Positions 16,641 through 26,759 of a stretch of 64,000 nucleotides of DNA are shown in pieces. This DNA comes from Clostridia bacterium. GTDB taxonomy: Bacteria > Bacillota > Clostridia > Oscillospirales > CAG-272. The notes beneath the pieces were generated by a model. The model was not told where the DNA came from, searched no databases, and saw only the letters and a list, made by a program, of their open reading frames with translations. The number at the start of each line of letters is the position of its first letter. Position 1 is the stretch's first letter. Made by a program: the position numbers and the translations under genes. The stretch spans positions 1-64,000 of the forward strand of contig JAGASL010000020.1 of NCBI GenBank assembly GCA_017621755.1, written 5' to 3'.

Positions 16641-17603
16641 TCACTTTCTCTGACTCAGGTGTAGGGCGTAGCCCATGATCTCGTCACGGAAGTAGATCAC
16701 GGTCAGCTTGCCCTTTTCATCATAGCCGGCGCTCTCGTCGATAAAATCAAAGCCGCGACGCTTAAAGTAGGCAACGGCACGCTCGATGCAATCGGTCTCG
16801 ATACCGATGTGGCCGACCCTGCCGCGGCCGTTTTCACCGCGAATGACCTCAAACCAGTTGCCGTAGAAATAGGCACCGGGGAACTCGCGCACCGGCTGAC
16901 CAAACATCTCGGAAAGCAGGCGCACGCCGGCATCGGCCTCTTTGCCGGCATTGATGCCTATATGGTAGAGCTTGAAGCCGAAGATGGCGTTAACAGCCTC
17001 GCGCACGGCGGCACGGATCTCATCAAAGCGCCCCTCCTCCAGCATGTCGCTCTTCATCATAAAGCTACCGCCGCAGGCGATCACGCTCGGGCAGGAGAGG
17101 TAGGCGGTCACGTTCTCGGCCGAGACCCCGCCCGTGGGCACGAATTTCATCATATGATAGGGGGCAGAGATCGCCTTGATGGCGGGCAGGCCACCGATGG
17201 CCTCGGCCGGGAAGATCTTGACCGTGGTCAGGCCGAGCGCGCGCGCCGCCTCTACGTCTGAGGGGGTGGCACAGCCGGGCATGATCGGGATCTGCTTTTC
17301 GATGCAGTATTTCACAATATCGGAAGAAAAGGCGGGGGTCACGATAAAGCGAGCGCCGGCGGCGATCGCCTCATCTGCCTGCTCTCTTGTCAGCACCGTG
17401 CCGGCGCCAACCAGCATGTCCGGCTCGGCCTCCAGCATGCGGCGAATGACCTCGGCAGCACCGGGCACGCGGAAGGTGACCTCGGCAGCCGGCAGGCCGC
17501 CCTCGCAAAGCGCGTGCGCCACGCCGGCGGCGTTTTCAACGTTTTTCAGCGTAATGACGGGAAAAAGACCAACGTCATACAGCTTTTGTTCCAGATTTGT
17601 CAT
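16641..17603 (-). CDS. eda: KHG/KDPG aldolase fused to a C-terminal VOC-like domain
   Basis: A 320-residue protein. Residues 1-210 are a class I KDPG aldolase with AEVTFR (catalytic Glu), the VGAGTVL loop and VKIFPAE carrying the Schiff-base Lys near residue 133. It splits 2-keto-3-deoxy-6-phosphogluconate to pyruvate and glyceraldehyde 3-phosphate. Residues about 212-320 add a glyoxalase/VOC-like module (YHIGINAG ... VGHIGIETDCIERAVAYFKRRGF). The fusion roughly doubles the usual 210-residue length. AAGGAG is seven bases before the ATG. It sits 14 bases after kdgK, giving the two last steps of KDG breakdown. Confidence 0.9.
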   Translation of the reverse strand: MTNLEQKLYDVGLFPVITLKNVENAAGVAHALCEGGLPAAEVTFRVPGAAEVIRRMLEAEPDMLVGAGTVLTREQADEAIAAGARFIVTPAFSSDIVKYCIEKQIPIMPGCATPSDVEAARALGLTTVKIFPAEAIGGLPAIKAISAPYHMMKFVPTGGVSAENVTAYLSCPSVIACGGSFMMKSDMLEEGRFDEIRAAVREAVNAIFGFKLYHIGINAGKEADAGVRLLSEMFGQPVREFPGAYFYGNWFEVIRGENGRGRVGHIGIETDCIERAVAYFKRRGFDFIDESAGYDEKGKLTVIYFRDEIMGYALHLSQRK

Positions 17604-17617
17604 ATTCTATCTCCTTA

Positions 17618-18655
17618 TTACCGTTCGATACGGCTGTTTTGTTGTTCGCAAAGGCGATCGATCTCGGCGGCGGTGAGCATATTGAAATCCCCCTCTACCG
17701 AATGCTTGAGCGCGCAGGAGGCGGCGGCAAAGCGGTTTGCTTTGTCGGGTGCATCCCCGCGCGAGAGCGCGTATAGCAGGCCGCCGGTATAGGCATCGCC
17801 GCTGCCAACACGGTCAACCGCGCGCATGCGGTAATCGGGCGAGTGGTAGGCCCCTTTGCCATCGTAATAAACAGCGCCAGTCATGGTCTCCTCGGCCGAA
17901 AGGGTGGTGCGCAGGGTCATGGCCACGGCGGTGAGGCCAAAGGTTGCCATCAGCTGCCCCGCCATGATCTCGGCGGCTGCGCGGCGGGCGGGCAGCTCGA
18001 TCTCTACCGGCTTACCCTTGCAGGCGGGATCAAGCGCCGAGGGGATGCCAAGCACCTTTTCGGCGTGCTCTTCATTCACGATCAGGTAATCCACACCCTG
18101 GCACAGCTCGCGCATCACGCGCCCAGCCTCCTCATACGACCAGAGCTTGGCGCGGTAGTTGACGTCGCAGGCCACGCGCACGCCCAGGCGGTGCGCGGCG
18201 GCAATGGCATCCCGGCAGGCCTGGCAGCAGGCAGGGCTAAGGGCGGGGGTGATGCCGGTAAAGAAGAACCAATCGGCACCGGCCAGCAGGTTTTCCCAAT
18301 CATAGGAGGCAGGGTCAGCCAGAGAGACCGAGGAGCCGGCACGGTCATAGACCACAACAGACGGGCGCTGTGCCGCGCCGCGCTCGACGTAGTAGGTGCC
18401 AATGCGGGGGCCGCCACGGTTGATCGCGCCGGTATCCACCCCCTCGGCACGCAGGGCGCGAATAGCGGCCGCGCCAAGCGGGTTGTCCGGCAGGGTGGTG
18501 ATATACGCGGCCTCGCCGCCCATGCGGGCGTAGGTGACCGCCACGTTTGCCTCGGCACCGCCAAAGCGGGCATCTAAAGAGGTCATCTGCTCTATGCGGG
18601 CGTAGCCCGGGGGCATCAAGCGGAGCATGATCTCGCCAAAAGCAACCAGTTTCAT
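17618..18655 (-). CDS. kdgK: 2-dehydro-3-deoxygluconokinase (PfkB family)
   Basis: A 345-residue PfkB-type sugar kinase. MKLVAFGEIMLRLMPPG and RFGGAEANVAVTYARMGG mark the N-terminal substrate lid, and VDRVGSGDAYTGGLLYA is the anion-hole motif with the catalytic Asp. It phosphorylates 2-keto-3-deoxygluconate made from uronates or glycosaminoglycan-like sugars. The start at 18655 has AAGGAAGAAA upstream; an in-frame start at 18718 lies in the AT-rich promoter region. First gene of kdgK-eda-deacetylase. No uronate isomerase or dehydratase is present in the window, so KDG is made elsewhere. Confidence 0.92.
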   Translation of the reverse strand: MKLVAFGEIMLRLMPPGYARIEQMTSLDARFGGAEANVAVTYARMGGEAAYITTLPDNPLGAAAIRALRAEGVDTGAINRGGPRIGTYYVERGAAQRPSVVVYDRAGSSVSLADPASYDWENLLAGADWFFFTGITPALSPACCQACRDAIAAAHRLGVRVACDVNYRAKLWSYEEAGRVMRELCQGVDYLIVNEEHAEKVLGIPSALDPACKGKPVEIELPARRAAAEIMAGQLMATFGLTAVAMTLRTTLSAEETMTGAVYYDGKGAYHSPDYRMRAVDRVGSGDAYTGGLLYALSRGDAPDKANRFAAASCALKHSVEGDFNMLTAAEIDRLCEQQNSRIER

Positions 18656-18869
18656 AGCATTTCTTCCTTTTTGCTGTTTTGATAATCCTATTATAGCACG
18701 CGCCGCCAAGGAATGCAAGAAGCAAGCATAGCAGCATGTGTTTTTTTGCGTTGTAAAATCAACGATTTTGCCGGCAGTAAAAAATGCAAGCGCTTTGCTT
18801 TATTATAAAAGATATCAAAAAGGAAATCAATATCTCTTTCGGCCAATTTTTATCACATTCTTGCGAAAA

Positions 18870-19000
18870 GAGCCGGGAGGAGCGCTTTCCGCGTGAAACG
18901 CGGAACAAGCCTCCCTCCGGTATCTAAGCCTCCCTCCGGGAGGGAGCCTTGGTTTCGCCTGGCGGCGAAAGGATCCTTCACCGGAGGCTCAGGATGACAG
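18870..19000. repeat. Dispersed structured repeat (copy 1), CTGTCATCCTGA type
   Basis: Read on the minus strand the element begins CTGTCATCCTGA, has a variable centre, then GTGAAGGATCC and a hairpin TTTCGCC-GCCA-GGCGAAA. The plus strand also shows CCTCCCTCCGG hairpins (18911-18950) and TTCCGCG/CGCGGAA (18886-18904). Its ends match the copy at 53597-53766. The 18656-19032 gap holds this element, the kdgK upstream region and nothing that looks coding. Confidence 0.7.
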
Positions 19001-19032
19001 TAGAAAAAGAACGCAAACACCTGTGAACGTAA

Positions 19033-19060
19033 AAAGCGCCGACCACATGGTCGGCGCTTT
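19033..19060 (-). terminator. Terminator of the heat-shock operon
   Basis: AAAGCGCCGACCA (19033-19045) and TGGTCGGCGCTTT (19048-19060) form a 13-bp stem; on the minus strand it is followed by TTTTTACG. Confidence 0.8.
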
Positions 19061-19063
19061 GCT

Positions 19064-20200
19064 TTACTTATTGAACAGCTTCTTAAAAAAGCTGGTGCTT
19101 TTTTCGTTGTTGCTTTCGCCGCAGGAGTCAGCAAAGGCGCGCAGCGCCTCCTTCTGCTTGGCGTTTAGCCCGCGCGGAATCTCTACGTTCACGGTGAGGT
19201 AGAGGTTACCCTTGGCACGCGGCTGGTTGATGTTGGGAATACCGCGACCGCGCAGGGTAAAGGTGGTGCCCGTTTGCGTTCCCTCGCCGATGGTGTACTT
19301 TTCCGTGCCCTCCAGCGTGGGGATGTCGATCTCGGCACCGAGCGCCGCCTGGGCGAAGGTGATGGGCACCTCGCAATAGATATCCATGCCGTCACGCTCG
19401 AAGATGGCGTGCTCGCGCACGCGTACCTCGATCACCAGGTCGCCTGCCGCACCACCATCGCGGCCGGCGTTGCCCTCGCCACGCAGGGCGATGCGCTGCT
19501 CGTTATCAATGCCGGCGGGGATGGTGACGGACAGCTTCTTCGTCACCTTTACGTAGCCCTTACCGCGGCAGTTGCCGCAGGGGTTCTTCACGATCTTGCC
19601 GGCGCCGTTACAGGCCGAGCAGGGGCGTGAGGTCTGGAAAATGCCGAGCGGCGAATTTTGCTGCACGGTGACCTGGCCGCTGCCGCGGCAGACCGAGCAG
19701 GTCTCGACCGCCGAGCCGGGCGCTGCGCCCGAGCCGTGGCAATCTGAGCAGGCCTCTACGTGGTCAAAGCTGATATCCTTTTTACAACCGGCAACCGCTT
19801 CCTCGAAGTTGATGGTCAGGCGGGTGAGCACGTCGCTGCCGCGCATAGGCCCGCGCCGGCGCGAGGAGGAGCCGCCGCCACCGCCGCCAAAGAAGGAGGA
19901 GAAGATATCGCCAAAGTCAAAGCCGCCAAAATCTCCAAAGCCGCCAAAGCCGCTGCCGCCACCGGCGGCGGGGTCAAAGGCTGCATGGCCAAACTGGTCG
20001 TACTTCTGCCGTTTTTCCGGGTCGGAAAGCACGGCGTAAGCCTCGTTGACCTCTTTGAACCTCTGCTCTGCCTCTTTATCACCGGGGTTCATATCCGGGT
20101 GGTATTTCTTAGCCAGCACGCGGTAGGCCTTTTTGATCTCCGCGTCACCAGCCGACTTCTCTACCCCCAGGACCTGATAATAATCTTGTTTTTCTGCCAT
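19064..20200 (-). CDS. dnaJ: Chaperone protein DnaJ
   Basis: A 378-residue type I DnaJ. J-domain with HPD ([23 protein letters not shown]), a Gly/Phe-rich linker (about 75-115), four CxxCxGxG zinc motifs ([32 protein letters not shown]) and the C-terminal substrate domain. It delivers unfolded proteins to DnaK and stimulates its ATPase. Last gene of hrcA-grpE-dnaK-dnaJ and followed by a terminator. Confidence 0.97.
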   Translation of the reverse strand: MAEKQDYYQVLGVEKSAGDAEIKKAYRVLAKKYHPDMNPGDKEAEQRFKEVNEAYAVLSDPEKRQKYDQFGHAAFDPAAGGGSGFGGFGDFGGFDFGDIFSSFFGGGGGGSSSRRRGPMRGSDVLTRLTINFEEAVAGCKKDISFDHVEACSDCHGSGAAPGSAVETCSVCRGSGQVTVQQNSPLGIFQTSRPCSACNGAGKIVKNPCGNCRGKGYVKVTKKLSVTIPAGIDNEQRIALRGEGNAGRDGGAAGDLVIEVRVREHAIFERDGMDIYCEVPITFAQAALGAEIDIPTLEGTEKYTIGEGTQTGTTFTLRGRGIPNINQPRAKGNLYLTVNVEIPRGLNAKQKEALRAFADSCGESNNEKSTSFFKKLFNK

Positions 20201-20219
20201 AGTATCTCCCTAACCGGGT

Positions 20220-20248
20220 AAAGGCTGCCGGCATGGCCGACAGCCTTT
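20220..20248 (-). other. Intergenic hairpin between dnaK and dnaJ
   Basis: AAAGGCTGCCGGC (20220-20232) pairs with GCCGACAGCCTTT (20236-20248) with one mismatch and loop ATG. No T run follows on the minus strand, so it is more likely an mRNA-stability or processing hairpin that lowers dnaJ relative to dnaK than a full terminator. Confidence 0.55.
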
Positions 20249-20263
20249 GATCGGCTAATTCGC

Positions 20264-22102
20264 TTATTTCGTGGTCTTATCCTCGTAGTCGGCGTTGTAG
20301 TAGGTGTTATCGCCGCCCTGGCCAGCATTCGGGTCAGCACCGGGGTTGGCGCCTGCCTCTGCCTGCTGCTGCTTATACAGCTGCTCGGAGATGGCGTAGA
20401 AGGACTTCTCCAGCGCCTCGGTATCTGCCTTGATGGCCTCGGTATCGCCACCCTTGACCGTTTCCTTCAGCTTTTCGATAGCGGCAGTCACGGGGGCCTT
20501 ATCGCTGTCACTTACCTTATCGCCCAGCTCGGAGAGCGACTTTTCAGCCTGGAAGATCATGCTCTCGGCGCGGTTCTTGGTATCAACCGCATCCTTCTGC
20601 TTCTTATCCTCTTCTGCAAACTGCTCTGCCTCGCGCACGGCGCGGTCGATATCCTCCTGGCTCATGTTGGTAGAGGAGGTGATGGTGATGTGCTGCTCCT
20701 TACCCGTGCCCTTATCGGTAGCGGTTACGTTAACGATACCGTTGGCATCGATATCAAAGGTAACCTCGATCTGCGGCACGCCACGGGGTGCGGCCGGAAT
20801 GCCGTCAAGATTGAAGCGGCCGAGCGTGGTGTTGCCGGCAGCCATCTCGCGCTCGCCCTGCAGCACGTGGATCTCTACCGAGGTCTGGCCGTCTGCGGCG
20901 GTGGAGTAGATCTGGCTCTTCTTGACCGGGATGGTGGTGTTTCTTTCAATGATCTTGTTGAACACGCCGCCCAGCGTCTCGATACCGAGAGACAGGGGGG
21001 TAACGTCCAGCAGCAGAAGATCCTTGACGTCGCCGCCCAGCACGCCGCCCTGAATAGCGGCGCCAAGGGCTACGCACTCGTCGGGGTTGATGCCCTTGAA
21101 GGGGTCCTTACCGATGAACTTGCGCACAGCCTCCTGCACGGCGGGAATTCTGGTAGAGCCGCCAACCAGCAGCACCTTATCAATCTCACCGATCGAGAGG
21201 CCGGCATCAGCCAGTGCCTTCTTGGTGGGCACCATGGCACGCTCAACCAGGTCAGCGGTCAGTTTATCAAACTCGGCACGGGTCAGGGTCACATCAAAAT
21301 GCAGCGGCCCCTCTGCCGTGGCGGTGATAAAGGGCAGGTTGATGTTGGTGCTGGTCATGCCGGAAAGCTCAATCTTTGCCTTCTCGGCCGCATCCTTAAG
21401 GCGCTGCAGCACCATCTTATCCTTACGCAGGTCGATGCCGTGCTCGGCCTGGAACTTACCGGCCATCCAGTCGATGAGGCGCTGGTCGAAATCGTCGCCG
21501 CCCAGCTGGGTATCACCATTGGTGGCAAGCACCTCGAACACGCCGTCCGAGATCTCAAGCAGGGATACGTCAAAGGTACCGCCGCCCAGGTCGAATACCA
21601 TGATCTTCTGCTCCTTCTTCTCATCCTTGTCTACGCCGTAGGCAAGGGCGGCGGCAGTCGGCTCGTTGATGATACGCTTGACATCCAGACCGGCGATCTT
21701 ACCGGCATCCTTGGTTGCCTGGCGCTGTGCATCCGAGAAGTAAGCGGGAACGGTGATGACCGCCTCGGTCACGGTGGTACCGAGATAGGCCTCGGCATCT
21801 GCCTTCAGCTTTTGCAGGATCATCGCAGAGATCTCCTGCGGGGTGTACTTCTTACCGTCGATATCCACGTGATAGTCGCGACCCATGTGGCGCTTGATGC
21901 TCATGATGGTCTTATCGGGGTTGGTGATAGCCTGGCGCTTTGCCACCTGGCCGACCATACGCTCACCAGTCTTAGAAAAGCCAACGACGGATGGCGTGGT
22001 TCTGGCCCCCTCCGGGTTCGGAATAACGATAGGCTCGCCGCCCTCGAATACGGCGACGCAAGAGTTAGTTGTACCAAGGTCAATACCAATAATTTTTCCC
22101 AT
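20264..22102 (-). CDS. dnaK: Chaperone protein DnaK (Hsp70)
   Basis: A 612-residue Hsp70. [13 protein letters not shown] at the N-terminus, the [15 protein letters not shown] phosphate loop and [13 protein letters not shown] are the three Hsp70 signatures; [18 protein letters not shown] leads into the substrate domain. The C-terminal tail is rich in Gln, Ala and Gly. Two close ATGs exist; AAAGGAG is eight bases from 22102 and only two from 22108, so 22102 is preferred. Controlled through the upstream CIRCE operator. Confidence 0.97.
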   Translation of the reverse strand: MGKIIGIDLGTTNSCVAVFEGGEPIVIPNPEGARTTPSVVGFSKTGERMVGQVAKRQAITNPDKTIMSIKRHMGRDYHVDIDGKKYTPQEISAMILQKLKADAEAYLGTTVTEAVITVPAYFSDAQRQATKDAGKIAGLDVKRIINEPTAAALAYGVDKDEKKEQKIMVFDLGGGTFDVSLLEISDGVFEVLATNGDTQLGGDDFDQRLIDWMAGKFQAEHGIDLRKDKMVLQRLKDAAEKAKIELSGMTSTNINLPFITATAEGPLHFDVTLTRAEFDKLTADLVERAMVPTKKALADAGLSIGEIDKVLLVGGSTRIPAVQEAVRKFIGKDPFKGINPDECVALGAAIQGGVLGGDVKDLLLLDVTPLSLGIETLGGVFNKIIERNTTIPVKKSQIYSTAADGQTSVEIHVLQGEREMAAGNTTLGRFNLDGIPAAPRGVPQIEVTFDIDANGIVNVTATDKGTGKEQHITITSSTNMSQEDIDRAVREAEQFAEEDKKQKDAVDTKNRAESMIFQAEKSLSELGDKVSDSDKAPVTAAIEKLKETVKGGDTEAIKADTEALEKSFYAISEQLYKQQQAEAGANPGADPNAGQGGDNTYYNADYEDKTTK

Positions 22103-22143
22103 GATCATTTCTCCTTTATATATAAGAATCTTTTTAATCGAAT

Positions 22144-22683
22144 TTAATTCGCTACCTTGACCATCGCATCACGAATGGTCTTATCGCCGCGCCGGTAGCC
22201 GCGCTGCAGCACCTCAACGATCTCGCCCTCGCCGTAGCTCTCGTCCTCTACGTGCATCACGGCGTTGTGATAGTTGGGGTCAAAGGGCTCGCCGGCCTTA
22301 GCCGTCTCCTCTACCTTCAGCTTAGCGAAGGCAGAATCGACCTGCTTCAGCGTCAGGGCCAGGCCCTCGGCGATCTTAGAGGGGTCGCCCACCGCGCTGG
22401 CTCGCTCAAGATTGTCGATGATGGGCAATAGCTCCTTCACCGTGTCAGCCACGGCATCGGCATACACGCCCTCACGCTCCTTTTGCGTGCGTTTGCGGTA
22501 ATTATCGTACTCTGCCAGCATACGCAGGTATTTATCCTTGCTGTCTGCCAGCTCTTTTTTGCAGGCATCCAGCTCTGCAAGCGCGGCGGCTAAGGCCGCC
22601 TTTTCAGCACTCTCGGTGCTCGTCTGCTCACTCACGGTCTCCTCGGTGACGGGATCCGTTTCCTGCTCTTTCTTCTTAGACAT
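22144..22683 (-). CDS. grpE: Nucleotide exchange factor GrpE
   Basis: A 179-residue protein. An acidic, disordered N-terminus (about 1-35) leads to a long coiled coil ([33 protein letters not shown]) and the C-terminal beta domain with [22 protein letters not shown], the classical GrpE signature. It releases ADP from DnaK. The start at 22683 has AGGTAGG upstream. The hrcA stop (22694) is 10 bases before the start. Confidence 0.96.
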   Translation of the reverse strand: MSKKKEQETDPVTEETVSEQTSTESAEKAALAAALAELDACKKELADSKDKYLRMLAEYDNYRKRTQKEREGVYADAVADTVKELLPIIDNLERASAVGDPSKIAEGLALTLKQVDSAFAKLKVEETAKAGEPFDPNYHNAVMHVEDESYGEGEIVEVLQRGYRRGDKTIRDAMVKVAN

Positions 22684-22693
22684 GTGCCTACCT

Positions 22694-23746
22694 CTACTTT
22701 CTTTGATTGCCGCCATCCTCATTCATGGCGCTGCCAATACCCTCGGCCAACTGGTTGAGGGTCTCGATCACCTTAGAATAGTTCATGCGACAGGGGCCGA
22801 TGATGCCAATGGCGCCGACCACGTGCCCATCCCGCTTGACCTGGCGGTATACCAGGGTGGAATTGTTCATCACATCCACAGTATTCTCTTTGCCTATATA
22901 AATATGCACGTTGTCATCATCCGCGCCGGTGGCGATCAGATCAAGAAGCTCATCCTTCTTTTCAAACATCGTCAGCATATCCTTCATACGGCCAACGTCG
23001 GCGTATTCGGGGTATTCCAGCAGGTGATTGACGCCCTGCACGCGCACGTCGCCACCGTCCATCTCGCTCATGGTCTCGTACACCGCGCGCACGATGGGGG
23101 AAACGGCTGCCGCCGCAATGCCGGCCTGCTTTTCCAGCGCGCAGATCACGGAAATGGTAATCTCCTCTGAGGTCAGGCCGCACAGGCTGGCGTTTAGCAG
23201 GCGAACAAGGGCTGCCTGCTGCTCCTCGTTGAGGTCAAAATCAAGATGCAGATACTTGGTCTTGACCGCGCCACCATGAAAAAGCATGACCAGCACGAAG
23301 TTGCGCGTATCCACGTACATGCTTTCGTATCGCTCTACCCGCACAGTGGCCGGGCGGGGCTTGATGGCAATGGAGGTATAGTTGGTAAGTGAGGAGGCCA
23401 GGCGCGAGGCGTTGGAAAGAATCTCATCCAGCTCGTGCAGCTTATCGCTTAGCGTGCGGTTGATCGCCTCGATCTCGCTGTTGGTCATGCGGTAGCGCTC
23501 AAGCAGGGCATCCACGTACAGGCGGTAGCCAAGCTCAGAGGGCACGCGGCCGGCCGAGGTGTGCGGCTGCTCTAAGTAGCCCAGCGCCTCTAGCTCTGCC
23601 ATTTCGTTACGAATGGTAGCAGACGAGCAGGCCAACTGCTTATCCTGCGCCAGATATTTCGAGCCAACCGGCTCACCATCGGCAATGTGGGCTTCAATGA
23701 TCGCCTGCAGGATCTTGATTTTTCGGTCACTCAAGCCATGATCCAT
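22694..23746 (-). CDS. hrcA: Heat-inducible transcription repressor HrcA
   Basis: A 350-residue repressor. Winged helix (residues about 1-75: SDRKIKILQAIIEAHI ... SSATIRNEMAELEALGYLEQPHTSAGRVPS), then the dimer/GAF-like part and the LNQLAEGIG end. It binds the CIRCE operator 39-65 bases upstream of its own start and so represses its own operon until folding stress titrates GroE. First gene of the operon. Confidence 0.97.
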   Translation of the reverse strand: MDHGLSDRKIKILQAIIEAHIADGEPVGSKYLAQDKQLACSSATIRNEMAELEALGYLEQPHTSAGRVPSELGYRLYVDALLERYRMTNSEIEAINRTLSDKLHELDEILSNASRLASSLTNYTSIAIKPRPATVRVERYESMYVDTRNFVLVMLFHGGAVKTKYLHLDFDLNEEQQAALVRLLNASLCGLTSEEITISVICALEKQAGIAAAAVSPIVRAVYETMSEMDGGDVRVQGVNHLLEYPEYADVGRMKDMLTMFEKKDELLDLIATGADDDNVHIYIGKENTVDVMNNSTLVYRQVKRDGHVVGAIGIIGPCRMNYSKVIETLNQLAEGIGSAMNEDGGNQRK

Positions 23747-23784
23747 GCGTTCTTGCTACCTCCATTCTCTTTTTTTGCTCCATT

Positions 23785-23811
23785 TTAGCACTCAAAAGGT
23801 GCGAGTGCTAA
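23785..23811. promoter_or_regulatory. CIRCE operator (HrcA binding site)
   Basis: Perfect consensus TTAGCACTC (23785-23793), nine-base spacer, GAGTGCTAA (23803-23811), between the promoter and the hrcA start. Confidence 0.97.
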
Positions 23812-23822
23812 AATCTGATAAT

Positions 23823-23851
23823 AGAATACCACCTCTCCCCCAAAAAGTCAA
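23823..23851 (-). promoter_or_regulatory. Sigma-A promoter of the hrcA operon
   Basis: Minus strand TTGACT (23846-23851), 17-bp spacer, TATTCT (23823-23828), immediately upstream of CIRCE, so transcription starts in or next to the operator. Confidence 0.75.
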
Positions 23852-23935
23852 GGGGTATTGCAAAAAATCTTATGAATTTTTCGTGAACAGTTTGCATTTT
23901 TTCATGCAATGAATGGGGCTATAGCCAAAAAACAC

Positions 23936-23964
23936 TTGACAGATGGGAAGTTTTCATATATAAT
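23936..23964 (+). promoter_or_regulatory. Consensus sigma-A promoter of rny
   Basis: TTGACA (23936-23941), 17-bp spacer, TATAAT (23959-23964), a full consensus match. The leader of about 110 bases contains a small hairpin CCGTAT/ATACGG (23990-24006). Confidence 0.85.
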
Positions 23965-24080
23965 AGAATTGTATAAGTATTAAATCCTTCCGTATGGTTT
24001 ATACGGTTATCCCTTTTAATATTTGTATTATTTTCGAAAAAACGTAAAAAGAAAAACCGAACAAGGAGGTGTACAACAAC

Positions 24081-25625
24081 ATGCCAGAAATTCTTTATGC
24101 TATTATCGGCGTCGCTGTCGGCGTGATCGTAGGCTTGATCATTGGTATTGCCTACCGCAAAAAGGTTGCAGAAAAGGCAATCGGCTCTGCTGAAGAGCAG
24201 GCAAAGAAGATTGTCAACGATGCCATGCACGAGGCCGAAGCAAAGAAAAAGGAATCTCTGCTTGAGGCAAAGGAAGAGATCCTGACCCTTAAGAACGAAA
24301 CAGAGAATGAATTGAAGGAGCGCCGCAAGGAGGTCTCTCGCCAGGAGCGGCGTATTGCCCAGAAGGAAGAAAACATTGATGCCAAGATGGAAGCCCTTGA
24401 TCAGAAGGAGGCTGCGCTTGGTGACAAGCAGCTGAAGCTGGACGAGCTGAAGGGCGAGATCGAGGCGACCCTGCAAAAGCAGATCGTGACCTTAGAAAAG
24501 ATCTCCGGTGTGACGAGCGAGGAAGCAAAGGACATGCTGCTTGCCCGTGCCGAAAGCGAGATCGCGCACGAAACGGCACTCAAGCTCTCGGAATACGAGG
24601 CACGCTTTAAGGAGGAGGCTGACAGCAAGGCGAAGGACATTCTGTCGCTGGCCATTCAGCGCTGCGCGGCTGACCACGTAAGCGAGGTAGCGATCTCGGT
24701 CGTTCCGCTGCCGAACGAGGAGATGAAGGGCCGCATCATCGGCCGTGAGGGCCGTAACATTCGCACCATTGAGACCATGACGGGTGTTGAGCTGATCATT
24801 GACGACACGCCCGAGGTCATTACCATCTCCGGCTTTGATCCCATTCGCCGTGAGGTGGCGCGCCTGGCGCTGGAGAAGCTGATCTCTGACGGCCGCATTC
24901 ACCCCGCCCGCATTGAGGAGATGGTGGAGAAGGCACAGCGCGACGTAGAAAATTCCATCAAGCAGGCCGGTGAGAAGGCGATCTTTGAGACCGGTGTACA
25001 CGGCATCAATCCCGAAATGATCAAGCTGCTTGGCCGCCTGAAGTACCGTACCAGCTACGGCCAGAACGTGCTACGCCACTCGATCGAGGTTTCGCTGCTT
25101 AGCGGTATGCTGGCAGACGAGCTGGGCGTTGACAGCACGCTGGCAAAGCGCGCAGGTCTTTTGCACGATATCGGCAAGGCGCTGACGCAGGAGGCTGAGG
25201 GCTCGCACGTGCAGCTGGGCGTTGAGGTAGCGCAGAAGTACCACGAGAACAAGGACGTTATTCACGCGATCGAGGCGCACCATGGCGACGTGGAGGCCAA
25301 GAGCGTGGTTGCCTTTATCGTTCAGGCAGCCGATGCGATCTCGGCAGCACGGCCGGGCGCACGGCGTGAGAACGTAGAAAATTACATCAAGCGTCTGCAG
25401 AAGCTGGAGGAGCTGGCCAACGAGTTTAACGGCGTAGACAAGTCCTTTGCGATCCAGGCGGGCCGTGAGATCCGCATCATGGTCAAGCCCGAGATCATCA
25501 GCGACGATCAGATGAAGCTGCTGGCACACGATATCGCCCAAAAGATCGAGGGCGAGCTCGAGTACCCGGGTCAGATCAAGGTAAACCTGATCCGCGAGAG
25601 CCGCATTACCGATTACGCAAAATGA
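24081..25625 (+). CDS. rny: Ribonuclease Y
   Basis: A 514-residue membrane-anchored endoribonuclease that starts mRNA decay. One N-terminal helix (about 4-24), a long charged coiled coil (about 30-200), a KH domain ([19 protein letters not shown]) and an HD domain with LLHDIGKAL and AHHGDVE. The ATG at 24081 is used because AAGGAGG (24063-24069) would overlap the upstream GTG. Strong consensus promoter. ymdB follows, as in Bacillus and many Clostridia. Confidence 0.96.
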   Translation: MPEILYAIIGVAVGVIVGLIIGIAYRKKVAEKAIGSAEEQAKKIVNDAMHEAEAKKKESLLEAKEEILTLKNETENELKERRKEVSRQERRIAQKEENIDAKMEALDQKEAALGDKQLKLDELKGEIEATLQKQIVTLEKISGVTSEEAKDMLLARAESEIAHETALKLSEYEARFKEEADSKAKDILSLAIQRCAADHVSEVAISVVPLPNEEMKGRIIGREGRNIRTIETMTGVELIIDDTPEVITISGFDPIRREVARLALEKLISDGRIHPARIEEMVEKAQRDVENSIKQAGEKAIFETGVHGINPEMIKLLGRLKYRTSYGQNVLRHSIEVSLLSGMLADELGVDSTLAKRAGLLHDIGKALTQEAEGSHVQLGVEVAQKYHENKDVIHAIEAHHGDVEAKSVVAFIVQAADAISAARPGARRENVENYIKRLQKLEELANEFNGVDKSFAIQAGREIRIMVKPEIISDDQMKLLAHDIAQKIEGELEYPGQIKVNLIRESRITDYAK

Positions 25626-25633
25626 TCCAAGCC

Positions 25634-25664
25634 GGGAGAGACGGCAGGCCGTCTCTCCCTTTAT
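25634..25664 (+). terminator. Terminator-like hairpin between rny and ymdB
   Basis: GGGAGAGACGG (25634-25644) pairs with CCGTCTCTCCC (25649-25659), followed by TTTATTA. Probably partial, since ymdB lacks an obvious strong promoter of its own. Confidence 0.6.
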
Positions 25665-25711
25665 TATATGTAGAAAACCGATAGATTCGGATAGAAACGA
25701 GAAAAAAGACC

Positions 25712-26482
25712 ATGAGAATTTTAGCCCTTGGCGATGTGACCGACCCACGCGCCGTAACCTATCTAAGCGAGCGCCTGTGGGCGTTTCGCCGCCAGCAGAG
25801 GATCGATTTTACCGTGCTGAATGCCGAAAACGCCGGCTTTATCGTTGGCCCGGCGCCGGAGGACGCCACGCGCCTGCTTGACGGTGGCGCCGACGTGCTG
25901 ACCGGCGGCAACCACACGCTGCAAAAGAAAGCGCTGCACGCCATGCTGGATAGCGACGCACGCCTCTTGCGCCCGGCCAACTACCCGCCCGAGGTGCCCG
26001 GCGTGGGCTATACCATTTTGCCGGCAAACGGCTACCGCATGCTGGTGATCAACGCCATTGGCCGCATAGAGATGGAGCCGATCGATTGCCCCTTCCGCGC
26101 GGTAGACCGGATCCTGACGCGTGAGGAGGGAAATTACGATTTCTCGATCCTTGATTTTCATGCCGAGGCCACCGGTGAAAAGGTGGCCATGGGACGGTAT
26201 CTGGACGGCCGTGTAAATATCGTATTCGGTACGCACACGCACGTACCGACAGCCGACGAGCAGATCCTGCCGCACGGCACCGGGTATATCACCGATATCG
26301 GCATGTGCGGCATCCGTGAGGGGGTGCTGGGCATATCGGCAGAAACGATCCTGCAGCGGTTTCTGACCCGCCTGCCAGAGCGGCACCAGCCAGCCGACGG
26401 CGAGGTGCTGGCCGAGGGCGCTGTCTTTACCTTAGACGAGGGCAGCGGCCGCGTAACAGCGGTAGAGAGAGTACGGTTTTAG
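25712..26482 (+). CDS. ymdB: YmdB-type metallophosphoesterase (TIGR00282 family)
   Basis: A 256-residue binuclear metallophosphodiesterase. Metal-site candidates are Asp8 (LALGDV), Glu39-Asn40 (NAENAG), Asn67-His68 (GGNHT), His in DFHAEATGEK and the GTHTHVPTADE segment. In Bacillus the protein hydrolyses 2',3'-cAMP or related nucleotides and controls biofilm and sporulation choices; its place right after rny is conserved. The start at 25712 follows GAGAAAAAAGACC, a weak ribosome site. Confidence 0.93.
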   Translation: MRILALGDVTDPRAVTYLSERLWAFRRQQRIDFTVLNAENAGFIVGPAPEDATRLLDGGADVLTGGNHTLQKKALHAMLDSDARLLRPANYPPEVPGVGYTILPANGYRMLVINAIGRIEMEPIDCPFRAVDRILTREEGNYDFSILDFHAEATGEKVAMGRYLDGRVNIVFGTHTHVPTADEQILPHGTGYITDIGMCGIREGVLGISAETILQRFLTRLPERHQPADGEVLAEGAVFTLDEGSGRVTAVERVRF

Positions 26483-26577
26483 CCATAAGCGCGCATAGCA
26501 CACTTTTCCCCTTCCCCGCATATGATGATAGCAAAGCGGCTATCGCCGTATGCTAACACGGGAGGAATAAAAGGGTG

Positions 26578-26733
26578 ATGAGATCAAATCAGCTATGCAG
26601 GACGCTGGGGATCGCCGTGCTTGCCTTCGGCGTTGGGATCTTAGTCTCGTTCTTTTTGCCGGAGCAGGTTCTGGTGGTGATCGAGGCCTTGACCATTATC
26701 GGCGTCGGATTTATTTACTTTTCCGGGAAGTAA
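26578..26733 (+). CDS. Small two-helix membrane protein, unknown function
   Basis: A 51-residue protein: MRSNQLCRTLGIAV then two hydrophobic helices (about 9-28 and 32-48) broken by LPEQ, ending FSGK. GGAGG at 26561-26565 is 12 bases upstream. It lies between ymdB and spoVM, with 94 bases to the former and 26 to the latter, so it probably shares transcription with spoVM. I recognise similar unnamed small proteins in Clostridia but no function. A sporulation role is guessed from the neighbour only. Confidence 0.7.
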   Translation: MRSNQLCRTLGIAVLAFGVGILVSFFLPEQVLVVIEALTIIGVGFIYFSGK

Positions 26734-26759
26734 GCGACCCTCTGCACGAGGTGCTACTT

